The notes below the pieces were generated by a model. The model was not told where the DNA came from, made no database searches, and saw only the letters and a list, made by a program, of their open reading frames with translations. Shown here piece by piece: positions 16,866-24,976 of a stretch of DNA of 40,719 nucleotides (positions are counted from its first letter, which is position 1; every line of letters begins with the position of its first letter). The stretch is from JBBDJB01 sp040880125 (lineage in GTDB: Bacteria > Planctomycetota > Planctomycetia > Pirellulales > JBBDJB01): assembly GCA_040880125.1 (NCBI GenBank), contig JBBDJB010000016.1, forward strand, positions 1-40,719, in the 5' to 3' direction. The position numbers and the translations under genes were made by a program.

Positions 16866-17212
16866 GAGCACACGCATGCCAGAGTAACCGGCCCGATCGT
16901 CGGACGCTGATGTTCAACAGTTTTTGGTCGCACTCACTGCCGGCGGCCGTGTGATCGGCATCATTTCAGCGTAGATAAGCAGGAGAACCCAGCGAACCTG
17001 TGCGGACCAAAATCCACCTTTGCCGACCGATACATTGCCATGTTTTCCCAGCGCCGTCGCCCTTGTCCGATGCTGGGGCCACAGCCACATGACACACGAC
17101 CGGTACGTAATTGCAACACGCTCCCTAAGTGGATAAGCTGGAAAGGTTTGGATGCGATTGAGGGCGCACTTTCACGCTGCCGACCGCCCTACTTTTAAAA
17201 AGAGGTGAATCC
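16866..17212 (+). promoter_or_regulatory. Long ilvB leader with possible regulatory elements
   Basis: The leader between the predicted start and ilvB holds no supported gene. A short frame ending at TAG 16972-16974 reads FLVALTAGGRVIGIISA, with three Ile and several Val/Leu codons; its only starts are TTG 16924 or GTG 16951. Just before the ribosome site, AGGGCG (17161-17166) pairs with CGCCCT (17185-17190) and is followed by ACTTTTAAAA. A branched-chain amino acid attenuator is conceivable but unproven. AGAGGTG (17201-17207) is the ilvB ribosome site. Confidence 0.3.
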
Positions 17213-18982
17213 GTGGCTTCCACAGCCAAGACCGATAAGCGTTCGCAGTTGACCAACGGGGCCGACATTCTCGTCCAGTCGCTGGTGAACCATGGCGTCG
17301 ATACGATCTTCGCCTACCCGGGCGGAGCTAGTATGCCGCTCCACCAGGCGCTCACGCGGTTCAAGGACAAGCTGCGCACCATCCTGCCCCGCCACGAACA
17401 GGGCGGCGGCTTTTCAGCGCAGGGCTACGCCCGCTCGACCGGCCGTCCCGGCGTCTGCATGGCCACCAGCGGCCCCGGCGCCACGAACCTGGTCACGCCA
17501 ATCGCCGATGCCAAACTGGACAGCATCCCGCTGATCGCCATCACCGGCCAGGTGCCGGTCAAGGTGATCGGTACGGATGCCTTTCAGGAAACGCCCATCG
17601 TCGAGGTCTGCCGCGGCATCACGAAGCATCACTGCCTGGTGACGGACATCGACGACATCGCTCGGGTGGTCAAGGAAGCGTTCCACATCGCCACCACCGG
17701 CCGACCGGGTCCGGTGCTGATCGACTTGCCCAAGAACGTGCAGCAGGCCACCACCACGCCCGACTACGACGTGCCGATGGATCTGCCCGGCTACAGCGGC
17801 GAGATGGCCAAGGCGCATCCCGAACAAATCAATCAGGTGGCGGCCGCCATCCGCTGGTCGCGCCGGCCGATCATCTATGCCGGCGGCGGCATCATCGCCT
17901 CGGGCGCCAGCGAACAACTGCGCGAGCTGGTCCGCAAGACCGGCATCCCGGTCACCATGACGGTGATGGGGCTCGGCGCGTTCCCCAATGAAGACCCGCG
18001 ATCGCTCGACATGCTCGGCATGCACGGCACCGTGTACGCCAACTACGCGGTCAACGAGGCCGATCTGCTCATTGCCCTGGGTGTGCGGTTCGACGACCGC
18101 GTTACCGGAAAGCTCGAAGAGTTCTGCAAGCACGGCAAGGTCGTGCACATTGACATCGACCCCTCCGAGATCAACAAGAACAAAGAGGCGCACATCCCCA
18201 TCGTCAGCGACGTCGGCTACGCGCTGACCGAACTGAACAAGATCGTCGAGCCGCCCGAGGACATCGCCGATTGGGTCGAACAGACAGCTAAGTGGAAGCA
18301 ATCCGACCCGCTGAAGTACGACACGAAGTTCGCCGGCATCCTGCCGCAGCATGCTATCAGCGAGCTGTCGCGGCTCACCCAGGATCGCGAGACGATCGTC
18401 AGCGTTGGCGTCGGCCAGCACCAGATGTGGGCGGCGCAGTTCTACAAGTTCCGCAACCCGCGCACGTTTCTTTCCAGCTCCGGGCTGGGCACGATGGGCT
18501 TCGGTCTGCCGGCCGCCATCGGCGCCAAGGCAGCCAATCCCGACAAGCTGGTCGTGGATATCGACGGCGACGGCAGCTTCCTGATGAACATCCAGGAGCT
18601 GGCCACCTGCTTCTGCGAAAAGCTGCCGGTCAAGGTGCTGCTGCTCAATAACCAGCACCTGGGCATGGTCATGCAGTGGGAAGACCGCTTTATGCAGGGC
18701 AATCGCGCCCACACCTACTTGGGCCCGGTCGATCATCCTGAGGCCATCGGCAAGGGCAATCGCCAAGGACCCAGCGACCGCTATCCGAACTTCGTCTCCA
18801 TCGCCAAGGGCTTCGGCTGCGGGGCGGCCACCGTCAAGAACAAGGCCGACCTGACCGCGGCGCTGCAGGAGATGATCGACTACGACGGACCGTATGTGCT
18901 GGACGTCGAAGTCCCCTACCAAGAGCACGTGCTGCCGATGATTCCCTCCGGCATGACGGTTAACGACCTGATCAAAGAATAA
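17213..18982 (+). CDS. ilvB: Acetolactate synthase, large (catalytic) subunit
   Basis: 589 residues, normal length. It joins two pyruvates to acetolactate (or pyruvate and 2-oxobutyrate to acetohydroxybutyrate), the first shared step to valine, leucine and isoleucine, using ThDP, Mg and FAD. Three domains are visible: the N-terminal ThDP-pyrimidine domain with the catalytic Glu in RHEQGGGF (about residue 62) and FAYPGGASMP; the central FAD-type domain; and the C-terminal ThDP-pyrophosphate domain with GDGSFLMNIQEL (about 450) and LLNNQHLGMVMQWEDRF. Start is GTG 17213, 5 nt after AGAGGTG. Its regulatory partner ilvN lies about 20 kb downstream with ilvC rather than adjacent, so the two subunits must be co-ordinated from separate promoters. 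Confidence 0.97.
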   Translation: MASTAKTDKRSQLTNGADILVQSLVNHGVDTIFAYPGGASMPLHQALTRFKDKLRTILPRHEQGGGFSAQGYARSTGRPGVCMATSGPGATNLVTPIADAKLDSIPLIAITGQVPVKVIGTDAFQETPIVEVCRGITKHHCLVTDIDDIARVVKEAFHIATTGRPGPVLIDLPKNVQQATTTPDYDVPMDLPGYSGEMAKAHPEQINQVAAAIRWSRRPIIYAGGGIIASGASEQLRELVRKTGIPVTMTVMGLGAFPNEDPRSLDMLGMHGTVYANYAVNEADLLIALGVRFDDRVTGKLEEFCKHGKVVHIDIDPSEINKNKEAHIPIVSDVGYALTELNKIVEPPEDIADWVEQTAKWKQSDPLKYDTKFAGILPQHAISELSRLTQDRETIVSVGVGQHQMWAAQFYKFRNPRTFLSSSGLGTMGFGLPAAIGAKAANPDKLVVDIDGDGSFLMNIQELATCFCEKLPVKVLLLNNQHLGMVMQWEDRFMQGNRAHTYLGPVDHPEAIGKGNRQGPSDRYPNFVSIAKGFGCGAATVKNKADLTAALQEMIDYDGPYVLDVEVPYQEHVLPMIPSGMTVNDLIKE

Positions 18983-19035
18983 CGGCCCGGACCCTCGCCG
19001 CGCAATGAATAACGGCGCGGACTCTCGCCGCGCAA
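18977..19035 (+). repeat. 30-bp-period direct repeat at the ilvB stop codon
   Basis: Bases 18977-19005 and 19007-19035 are near-identical (two differences in 29). The first copy includes the TAA stop of ilvB and the second carries a TAA at the same place. It is a local duplication in the ilvB/lactonase spacer. Confidence 0.7.
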
Positions 19036-19069
19036 ACTCGCCGGCTGAACACCTGAAAGGATCGAACGT

Positions 19070-20101
19070 ATGCAAGTCTCTCCCCTGGCTCGTGTCGTTG
19101 GTTTGGTGATGTTGGTAGCGGTGATGTGTGTGACCGGGCCCGTGGCGGGAGAAGACGACGTGAGCTATCCGACCTTCGGCACGATTCACCGCCACGATCC
19201 GCGCTTTGACGAGTTGGTTCCGCAGGACGCCAAGCTCGAAAAGCTGGCCGAAGGCTTCGACTGGTCCGAAGGCCCCGTGTGGATTAAGGACGGCGGTTAC
19301 CTGCTGTTCTCCGACATTCCGCGCAACAGCGTGATGAAGTGGAAAGAGGGCGAGGGCATCAGCCTCTTCCTGCGGCCCAGCGGTTATACCGGGCCGGGCT
19401 CGTGGGGCGCGGAGCCGGGCTGCAACGGCCTGTTGCTGGACCGGAACGGCAGTCTCATTCTCTGCAATCACGGCGACCGCAGGCTGGGGCGGCTCGAAAC
19501 GACCGGCAACCAGACGACGCTGGTGAGCCACTACCAGGGCAAGCGCCTCAACAGCCCCAACGACGCGGTGCTCAAGTCCAACGGCGATATCTACTTCACC
19601 GATCCGCCCTACGGACTGCCGAACCGTTTCGAGGACGAGCGGCGCGAGCTGGACTTCTGCGGCGTCTACCGCTTTTCGGCCGACGGCAAGCTGACGCTGC
19701 TGACCGATCAGATGACGCGTCCCAACGGCATCGCCTTCTCGCCCGACGAAAAGACGCTGTACGTGGCGCAGTCGGATCCGGAGAAGGCGGTGTGGCTGTC
19801 TTTCGAGGTGAAGTCGGACGGCACGCTGGGCGAAGCGCGCACCTTCTTCGATGCCACTAGTTGGGTCGGCACAAAGCCCGGGCTGCCCGACGGCATGAAG
19901 GTCGACCAGCACGGCAACCTGTTCGCCACCGGACCGGGCGGCGTCCACGTGTTCGCGCCCGACGGCACGCACCTGGGTAGCATCGACACCGGCGAAGCGA
20001 CCGCCAACTGCAACTGGGGCGACGACGGCAGCACGCTCTACATCACGGCCGACATGTACCTCGCCCGCATTCGCTTAAACACCAAGGGCCAGGGATTTTA
20101 G
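19070..20101 (+). CDS. Secreted SMP-30/gluconolactonase-family protein
   Basis: 343 residues with a signal peptide (LARVVGLVMLVAVMCVTGPVAG). The rest is a six-bladed propeller of the SMP-30/gluconolactonase/LRE family, whose members hydrolyse sugar lactones using one divalent metal. Visible metal-site regions: Glu in EGPVW, Asn in LNSPNDAVL, Asn in RPNGIAFSPDEKTL and Asp in LPDGMKVD; also SDIPRNSVMKW and YFTDPPYGLP. ATG 19070 follows GAAAGGA with good spacing. It is 87 bp after ilvB, which need not mean a shared function. Secreted lactonases are common in planctomycetes, where they fit extracellular sugar-acid breakdown with oxidoreductases such as the one at 8.8-10.1 kb. Confidence 0.93.
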   Translation: MQVSPLARVVGLVMLVAVMCVTGPVAGEDDVSYPTFGTIHRHDPRFDELVPQDAKLEKLAEGFDWSEGPVWIKDGGYLLFSDIPRNSVMKWKEGEGISLFLRPSGYTGPGSWGAEPGCNGLLLDRNGSLILCNHGDRRLGRLETTGNQTTLVSHYQGKRLNSPNDAVLKSNGDIYFTDPPYGLPNRFEDERRELDFCGVYRFSADGKLTLLTDQMTRPNGIAFSPDEKTLYVAQSDPEKAVWLSFEVKSDGTLGEARTFFDATSWVGTKPGLPDGMKVDQHGNLFATGPGGVHVFAPDGTHLGSIDTGEATANCNWGDDGSTLYITADMYLARIRLNTKGQGF

Positions 20102-20322
20102 CAGTCGGGCGTTCCTACTCCCACTCCCTCTGGGAGAGGGCCGGGGAGAGGGCTTTGTCCATGAGTGTTGGTGTAATTTCTAGATTCATTCGTCGGAGTC
20201 ATTTGAAAATCGGCTGTTTTAAATAAGGTTCGGCGCTGCAAGGGCGAAACACACGAGCGCGCGTCGATTGAAGCCGCGAAGCCTGTCGGCAATAAACCGT
20301 TTGTTATTACCCCCTCTCCCTG

Positions 20323-20417
20323 CCCTCTCCCCGGAGGGGAGAGGGATTTGATGCCATACTCCCTCTCCTACTGGGAAAGGGATTTGATGCCGTGCTCCCT
20401 CTCCCTTTGGGAGAGGG
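20323..20417. repeat. Array of three CCCTCTCC palindromes
   Basis: Units at 20323-20345 (perfect 10-bp stem), about 20360-20381 (imperfect) and 20397-20417 (perfect 9-bp stem). The first two are each followed by AGGGATTTGATGCC (20342-20355 and 20378-20391), giving a 36-bp period. Confidence 0.7.
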
Positions 20418-20425
20418 CTGATCGC

Positions 20426-20445
20426 GCACCGAAAGACTTCGGTGC
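20426..20445 (+). promoter_or_regulatory. 8-bp hairpin in the symporter leader
   Basis: GCACCGAA pairs perfectly with TTCGGTGC around AGAC, followed by CAAATAATC. It lies 36 nt before the symporter ATG and could end transcription from upstream or stabilise the leader. Confidence 0.35.
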
Positions 20446-20481
20446 CAAATAATCGTATGTGATCTCTAGCAGGATGCTCGC

Positions 20482-22152
20482 ATGACCCGACTCGCGCTGC
20501 ACTGGGAGATCTTGATCGCGATGCTCCTGGGCGCGGTGATCGGCGTCGCGTTGAACCTCACCGCTGGCCAGCGCACCACGGCCCGGCCCGTTTCCGTGCG
20601 CGAGCGCACCGTCGAGATCATCGACACGGCCGGTCCGGTACAGCTCGATCGCGGCAATGTCTGGATTCGAGACGGGCAGGATCAGATCCTGCTGCAGATC
20701 AACACCCGGCGCGGCGAAGGCGTCTATGAAAGCCGGCGCGTGATCGTGCGTCCACCGTCGGTCGACGCGGTGGCCCAGTGGCCCGAGCCGCCGCCGCAGG
20801 TCGACGCGGACGAACCCGTGCCGGTGATTCAAGTGCCGGCGCTGCGGACGCTCAAGCAGCAAGATCCGCAGGCGTACGCGCTGTTCCATCTCTATGGCCG
20901 CTCGCTGGCGCGGCGCGTGGGCGACATGGCCGGCATCCTGGGCGACCTGTTTCTGCGCATGCTGCAGATGGTCTCCGTTCCGCTGATTATTACATCGCTG
21001 ATCACCGGGGTTACGGGCCTTGGCCGGGCCGAGCGCCTGGGGCGGATGTTCGGCCGCACGCTCAGCTATTATCTGATCACCAGCATGCTGGCGATCTTCG
21101 TCGGTTTGACGTTCGTCAATCTCATCCGTCCCGGCGCCAATATCGCGCCGGCCCTGCAAGCGGCTCCGCCCGCCGCGGAAGTGGAGCAGATCGGACCGGA
21201 CCCCGGCGAAGAACTCACCGGCCCTCAGTCCGCAGGCAAGGGACTGGGAGCCATACTGTTCGAACAGCTTCGCAACATGATCCCGCCCAACCCCATCCAG
21301 GCGGTGGCCGAAGGCAACTTCCTGTCGATCATCGCCTTCAGCCTCGCCTTCGGCATCTTCACGATCCTGGTCGGCGGCCGGACCGCGGAAATCATCGCGA
21401 CATTCTTCGAAGCGGCGTTCGAAGTGATTATGAAGATGACCATGGCGATTATCTTGCTCGCGCCCCTGGGAGTGCTGTTTTTAATGTTGTCGGTCACGGC
21501 GACCGAAGGCGTCGGCATCTTCGGCACGCTTGGCTGGTACATGGTTACGGTGGCCTGCGCGCTGGCGCTGCATGCGATGGTCGTGCTGCCACTGATCTTG
21601 AAGTTCGTCGCCCGGCGTGACCCGCTCGAATTCGCCCGGGCGATGAGCCCCGCGCTGCTGACCGCCTTCAGTTCGGCCTCCAGCAACGGGACGCTCCCGC
21701 TGACCTTGACCAGCGTCGAACAGCGGGCGGGCATCAGCAATCGCGTCGGCTCGTTCGTGTTGCCGTTGGGGGCGACGATCAACATGGACGGCACGGCGCT
21801 GTACGAAGTGGTGGCCGTGCTTTTCATCGCCCAATTCAATGGCATTGAGCTGGACCTGGCGCAGCAGATCATCGTCGCCCTGACGGCCCTGCTGGCAAGC
21901 ATCGGCGCAGCCGGTATTCCGCACGCCGGCTTGATCATGATGATCATCATCCTGCAGGCGGTGAATCTGCCGACCGAGACGCAAGGGCTGATCATCGCCG
22001 TCGATCGCGTGCTGGACATGTGCCGCACCAGCGTCAATGTATGGAGCGACTCAGTGGGCTGTGCCGTGGTGGCCCGGTTCGAAGCCGACGGAGGTGCCCA
22101 GGCCGTGCCGGCCCCAGCGGTCGCCGCCGAAGCCGGCGAATTCCATCCGTAG
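20482..22152 (+). CDS. Dicarboxylate/amino acid:cation symporter (DAACS/SDF family) with an extra loop domain
   Basis: 556 residues, about 100 longer than usual for the family. The first helix (LHWEILIAMLLGAVIGVALNL) is followed by about 110 polar, beta-looking residues (for example TVEIIDTAGPVQLDRG) before the second helix region (LGDLFLRMLQMVSVPLIIT). The C-terminal transport core is intact: the serine-rich hairpin SSASSNGTLPLTLTS, NMDGTALYEVVAV, the second hairpin AAGIPHAGLIMMIIILQ and DRVLDMCRTSVNVWSDSVG. Such carriers take up C4-dicarboxylates or acidic/neutral amino acids with Na+ or H+. ATG 20482 has weak ribosome-site support (AGCAGGA upstream). The inserted loop is the odd feature. 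The next gene follows by 29 bp, so they may be co-transcribed. Confidence 0.92.
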   Translation: MTRLALHWEILIAMLLGAVIGVALNLTAGQRTTARPVSVRERTVEIIDTAGPVQLDRGNVWIRDGQDQILLQINTRRGEGVYESRRVIVRPPSVDAVAQWPEPPPQVDADEPVPVIQVPALRTLKQQDPQAYALFHLYGRSLARRVGDMAGILGDLFLRMLQMVSVPLIITSLITGVTGLGRAERLGRMFGRTLSYYLITSMLAIFVGLTFVNLIRPGANIAPALQAAPPAAEVEQIGPDPGEELTGPQSAGKGLGAILFEQLRNMIPPNPIQAVAEGNFLSIIAFSLAFGIFTILVGGRTAEIIATFFEAAFEVIMKMTMAIILLAPLGVLFLMLSVTATEGVGIFGTLGWYMVTVACALALHAMVVLPLILKFVARRDPLEFARAMSPALLTAFSSASSNGTLPLTLTSVEQRAGISNRVGSFVLPLGATINMDGTALYEVVAVLFIAQFNGIELDLAQQIIVALTALLASIGAAGIPHAGLIMMIIILQAVNLPTETQGLIIAVDRVLDMCRTSVNVWSDSVGCAVVARFEADGGAQAVPAPAVAAEAGEFHP

Positions 22153-22181
22153 CGAGACGGTGACTCGAAGGAAAAAATTCC

Positions 22182-23000
22182 ATGCAGTCCGACAGCAAAT
22201 ACCCAGAGAACCCTTACCGGGGAAGTCAGGCCGGCCCCGATCGGGACGATTACATCGCCCCCAACTACACCGCGGCCAAGGTGCTGGGGACGCTGAACAT
22301 TGTTTTCGCGTGCGTGCTGTTGTTGTGCATCGGCTGCTATGCAATTCAGATTTTCTCGCAAGCGGCCATGGCTCCCCTGATGAACGAGCAGTTCGCGGAA
22401 ATGAATGCTCAGATAGAACGGGACCGCGCCCGGCGGATAGAAGGCTTTCGCGAACAAGAGGAATCGGCGGAGACGCCGGAGGAGGCCGAGCGGATTCGCC
22501 AGCAGCGGGAGCAGTTCGAGCGGATGCCCACGCCCGACTTCTCGAAGATGATGGAGATGTGGCAAATCAAGGATCCGCGCGTACTTGGATTCTTCGCGAC
22601 GGAAGCGGGCGGCGGCGCCCTGCTCAATGTCCTGATGCTGGTATCCGGGATCGGCCTGGTCACGCTACGCCCTTGGGGACGGACTTTGGCCGTGTGGATC
22701 GCGGGGCTGAAAGTCGCACGACTCATTCTCTCCTGTATGTTTGTCATTTTCATCGTGGCGCCGCTGATGGCGGAGTCGTTCGGCGACATGATCGTGGAAA
22801 TGATGCCCGCTGACGAGGTGGCGGAACACGAACTTAACGCGATGGTTCGCGTATATACCTGGATGATCAGCGGTTCGTGGATCTTCATCGCCGTGCTAGG
22901 GTCCGTTTACCCGCTCGTCCTCTTGGCGATGTTGAACCGGCGCGACGTGAAGGCCGCGGTGACCGAAGACGGCTATCAGCAAACGTTTTCGCCGGATTAG
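22182..23000 (+). CDS. Four-helix membrane protein with an internal coiled coil, function unknown
   Basis: 272 residues. After a short polar N-terminus (ENPYRGSQAG) comes one hydrophobic segment (VLGTLNIVFACVLLLCIGCY), then a charged, probably coiled-coil stretch of about 70 residues rich in Glu/Arg/Gln (EESAETPEEAERIRQQREQF), then three more hydrophobic segments (LLNVLMLVSGIGLVTL, ARLILSCMFVIFIVAP, WIFIAVLGSVYPLVLLAML) and a polar tail. I do not recognise the family with confidence. ATG 22182 is preceded by GAAGGA about 9 nt upstream. It follows the symporter gene by 29 bp, which suggests a shared transcript, but I see no functional link. Confidence 0.8.
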   Translation: MQSDSKYPENPYRGSQAGPDRDDYIAPNYTAAKVLGTLNIVFACVLLLCIGCYAIQIFSQAAMAPLMNEQFAEMNAQIERDRARRIEGFREQEESAETPEEAERIRQQREQFERMPTPDFSKMMEMWQIKDPRVLGFFATEAGGGALLNVLMLVSGIGLVTLRPWGRTLAVWIAGLKVARLILSCMFVIFIVAPLMAESFGDMIVEMMPADEVAEHELNAMVRVYTWMISGSWIFIAVLGSVYPLVLLAMLNRRDVKAAVTEDGYQQTFSPD

Positions 23001-23202
23001 GAGGATCCTTCGGTACACGTTTCCCGTCCCCTCGACGTCCGGAATCACTGCAGAGCGGTTCTGACGATTACTCCCGCCGGCACGATCGCGTTTGTACCGG
23101 CGGCGGCCGCAATGCCTGCAGCATGCTATGTTTGCGAAGGAGGCAGTCCGCCTCCACGAGACAAGCCTTCTCTTCTGGCTCGCGGTACCGATGCTGCCAC
23201 CG

Positions 23203-24837
23203 ATGACCAAAAAATCCGCCACGCTCGACAGCATTGTCCAGCGGGCCGGCGACCTGTACAGCCTTCCCGCGGTGGCCATGCAGGTGCTCGAGCTGACCGA
23301 CAATCCGAAGGTCGACACGGCGGCGCTGAAGAGGTGCATCGAAAACGATCCGGCCATGACCACTCGCATCCTGCGCGTGGTCAACAGTTCGCTGTTCGGA
23401 TTGAGCCGGGAAGTCGGCGATCTGAACCAGGCCCTGGCGATGCTGGGAATCAAGCCGCTGAAGCTGTTGGTGCTGGGCTTCAGTCTGCCGGAGGGGCTAT
23501 TCGCCGGGAGGCAGCGGAACCAGCTCGACCACTACTGGCGGCACACGCTCACCAAGGCGGTCGCCGCCCGCGAAATCAGCCAGACATTGTGGGATCGCCC
23601 GGGCGATGAGGCCTTCCTGGCCGGATTGCTCGCCGACATCGGCATGCTCGTCCTGCTGAACGATCTGGGCGAAGCGTACTCGCGATTCCTCGAGCGCGTC
23701 GAGCAGGAGCGGGTCGATCTGGAGATCCTCGAAACGAAGGCACTCGGCTTTTCGCATACCATCGTCAGTGCCCAAGTACTCGACCATTGGGGGCTGCCGA
23801 AAGCATTGGTCGAGGCAATCGCTGTTCCCAAGTCGATCATGCGGCTGACGTCGCTGTCGCCTGCCGAAGCGGCCCTGCCGCAGATTCTGCACATGGCCGG
23901 GCTGTTGACGCAGGTCGTTGCCCAAGATCGCCTGCGGTTGCTGCCTGAGTTGCTCGAAGCCGGCGACAACTATTGCGGTATGACGCGCGACCAGTTGACG
24001 GCGCTGGTCGAAGCGCTGCCGGAGAAGATCGAGCAACTCGCCGACGTGTTGGCCCTGGATCTGCCCGCCCGGCTCAATTACCGAGACGTGCTGGCCCGTG
24101 CACACAAGCAGTTGGCGGAGGTCGCCTTCCATGCGGCGACCGACCTGTACCAGCGGCAGCAGGCGGACGAACAGCCGTACCAACGCTTGCTGGAGGAGAC
24201 GCGCAGCCTGGCCGACGAGGCCGAACTGGTGACGCGCAAGGTCCAGCGCGCGGCGACAGCCGCCGTGCCGGCGCCACAAACGCCGATTGCCGCGGCGGTC
24301 CAGCAAAGTTCCGTAAAACCGGCGGCCAACGCGGCGCTCCTGGGGAGTTCCACGCCCGATCACGATCCCGGTCTATCGGGCCGCGTCCGGCAGGCGGTGG
24401 CCGATAGCCGCATGCGGCGCTGCGAACTGAGTTTGCTATTGGTGGAAATCGATCGCTTCGAGGAATGGATGGCCGCCCGTGGACCGCAGGGTGCCGAACT
24501 TTTGGCTCGCCTGTTGCACGCCGCCTGCCAGTCGGTCGATCAAGCGGACAAGACCGTGCTGCAGACCGGCGAGGCGCAATTCTGGCTGCTGCTGCCGGAG
24601 TGCGACCGGCGCCTGGCGGTGCAATTCGGACGGGAGCTGGTACATCGGATGCGCGATCTTTCGCGAGCGTGTGGCACTTCATCGACGCCGAAAATCACGC
24701 TCAGCGTCGGCGCCGCGACGGTTGCCATACCGCCGAAGAACTTTCCGCCGGATGACCTGATCGAAAGCGCGGAGCGGTGCCTGTACGGCGCGCAATCGTG
24801 CGGCGGCAACTCGGTCAAGAGCATCGAGATCTACTAG
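23203..24837 (+). CDS. HDOD-domain signalling protein with a degenerate GGDEF-like domain
   Basis: About 544 residues. Residues 1-200 form an HDOD domain (LPAVAMQVLELTDNP, CIENDPAMTTRILRVVNSS, HTLTKAVAAREI), a non-catalytic HD relative found in signalling proteins. A helical region and an Ala/Pro linker follow (about 330-400). The last 140 residues have the outline of a diguanylate cyclase domain (LSLLLVEIDRFEEW, then ITLSVGAATVAIP and ESAERCLYGAQSCGGN) but the signature GGDEF is replaced by TGEAQF, so cyclase activity is unlikely; it may bind a nucleotide or only dimerise. The start is uncertain: ATG 23191 and ATG 23203 are both possible and neither has a clear ribosome site; the frame is open from 23092. 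Stands between two membrane-protein genes. Confidence 0.85.
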   Translation: MTKKSATLDSIVQRAGDLYSLPAVAMQVLELTDNPKVDTAALKRCIENDPAMTTRILRVVNSSLFGLSREVGDLNQALAMLGIKPLKLLVLGFSLPEGLFAGRQRNQLDHYWRHTLTKAVAAREISQTLWDRPGDEAFLAGLLADIGMLVLLNDLGEAYSRFLERVEQERVDLEILETKALGFSHTIVSAQVLDHWGLPKALVEAIAVPKSIMRLTSLSPAEAALPQILHMAGLLTQVVAQDRLRLLPELLEAGDNYCGMTRDQLTALVEALPEKIEQLADVLALDLPARLNYRDVLARAHKQLAEVAFHAATDLYQRQQADEQPYQRLLEETRSLADEAELVTRKVQRAATAAVPAPQTPIAAAVQQSSVKPAANAALLGSSTPDHDPGLSGRVRQAVADSRMRRCELSLLLVEIDRFEEWMAARGPQGAELLARLLHAACQSVDQADKTVLQTGEAQFWLLLPECDRRLAVQFGRELVHRMRDLSRACGTSSTPKITLSVGAATVAIPPKNFPPDDLIESAERCLYGAQSCGGNSVKSIEIY

Positions 24838-24976
24838 AGATTGGCACGGCTGCGCGCGGATTGTGAGGACCTTCGTGTGCATGCACTTCTCTGCAAGCCA
24901 CGCTCGGCCGAATCCACGCAGACGCGCCGCATGACCCCGGTGGTGTGCCCGCGGAGCCTTGTGGTATGCTTGGTGG

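Larger units (their letters stand above)
20102..20481. other. Repeat-rich intergenic stretch
   Basis: 380 bp holding a CTCCC/GGGAG palindrome at 20124-20136, a three-unit array of CCCTCTCC-type palindromes at 20323-20417, and a perfect 8-bp hairpin GCACCGAA/TTCGGTGC (20426-20445) about 36 nt before the symporter start. No gene is supported here. Confidence 0.6.

Noticed and set aside
16513..16910. Short plus-strand frames between the hydrolase and ilvB
   Set aside because: Arg/Thr-rich, no ribosome sites, overlapping hairpin and promoter signals.
17414..19972. An 852-codon open frame on the minus strand opposite ilvB and the lactonase gene
   Set aside because: It is the antisense shadow of two well-identified genes; its product is His/Arg/Gln/Val-biased with no recognisable domain, typical of GC-rich third-position effects.
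20124..20417. CCCTCTCCC palindromes considered as plain Rho-independent terminators
   Set aside because: They lack T-tracts, occur in multiples at one locus and share exact sequence between loci, which fits a repeat family better, though they may still stop transcription.
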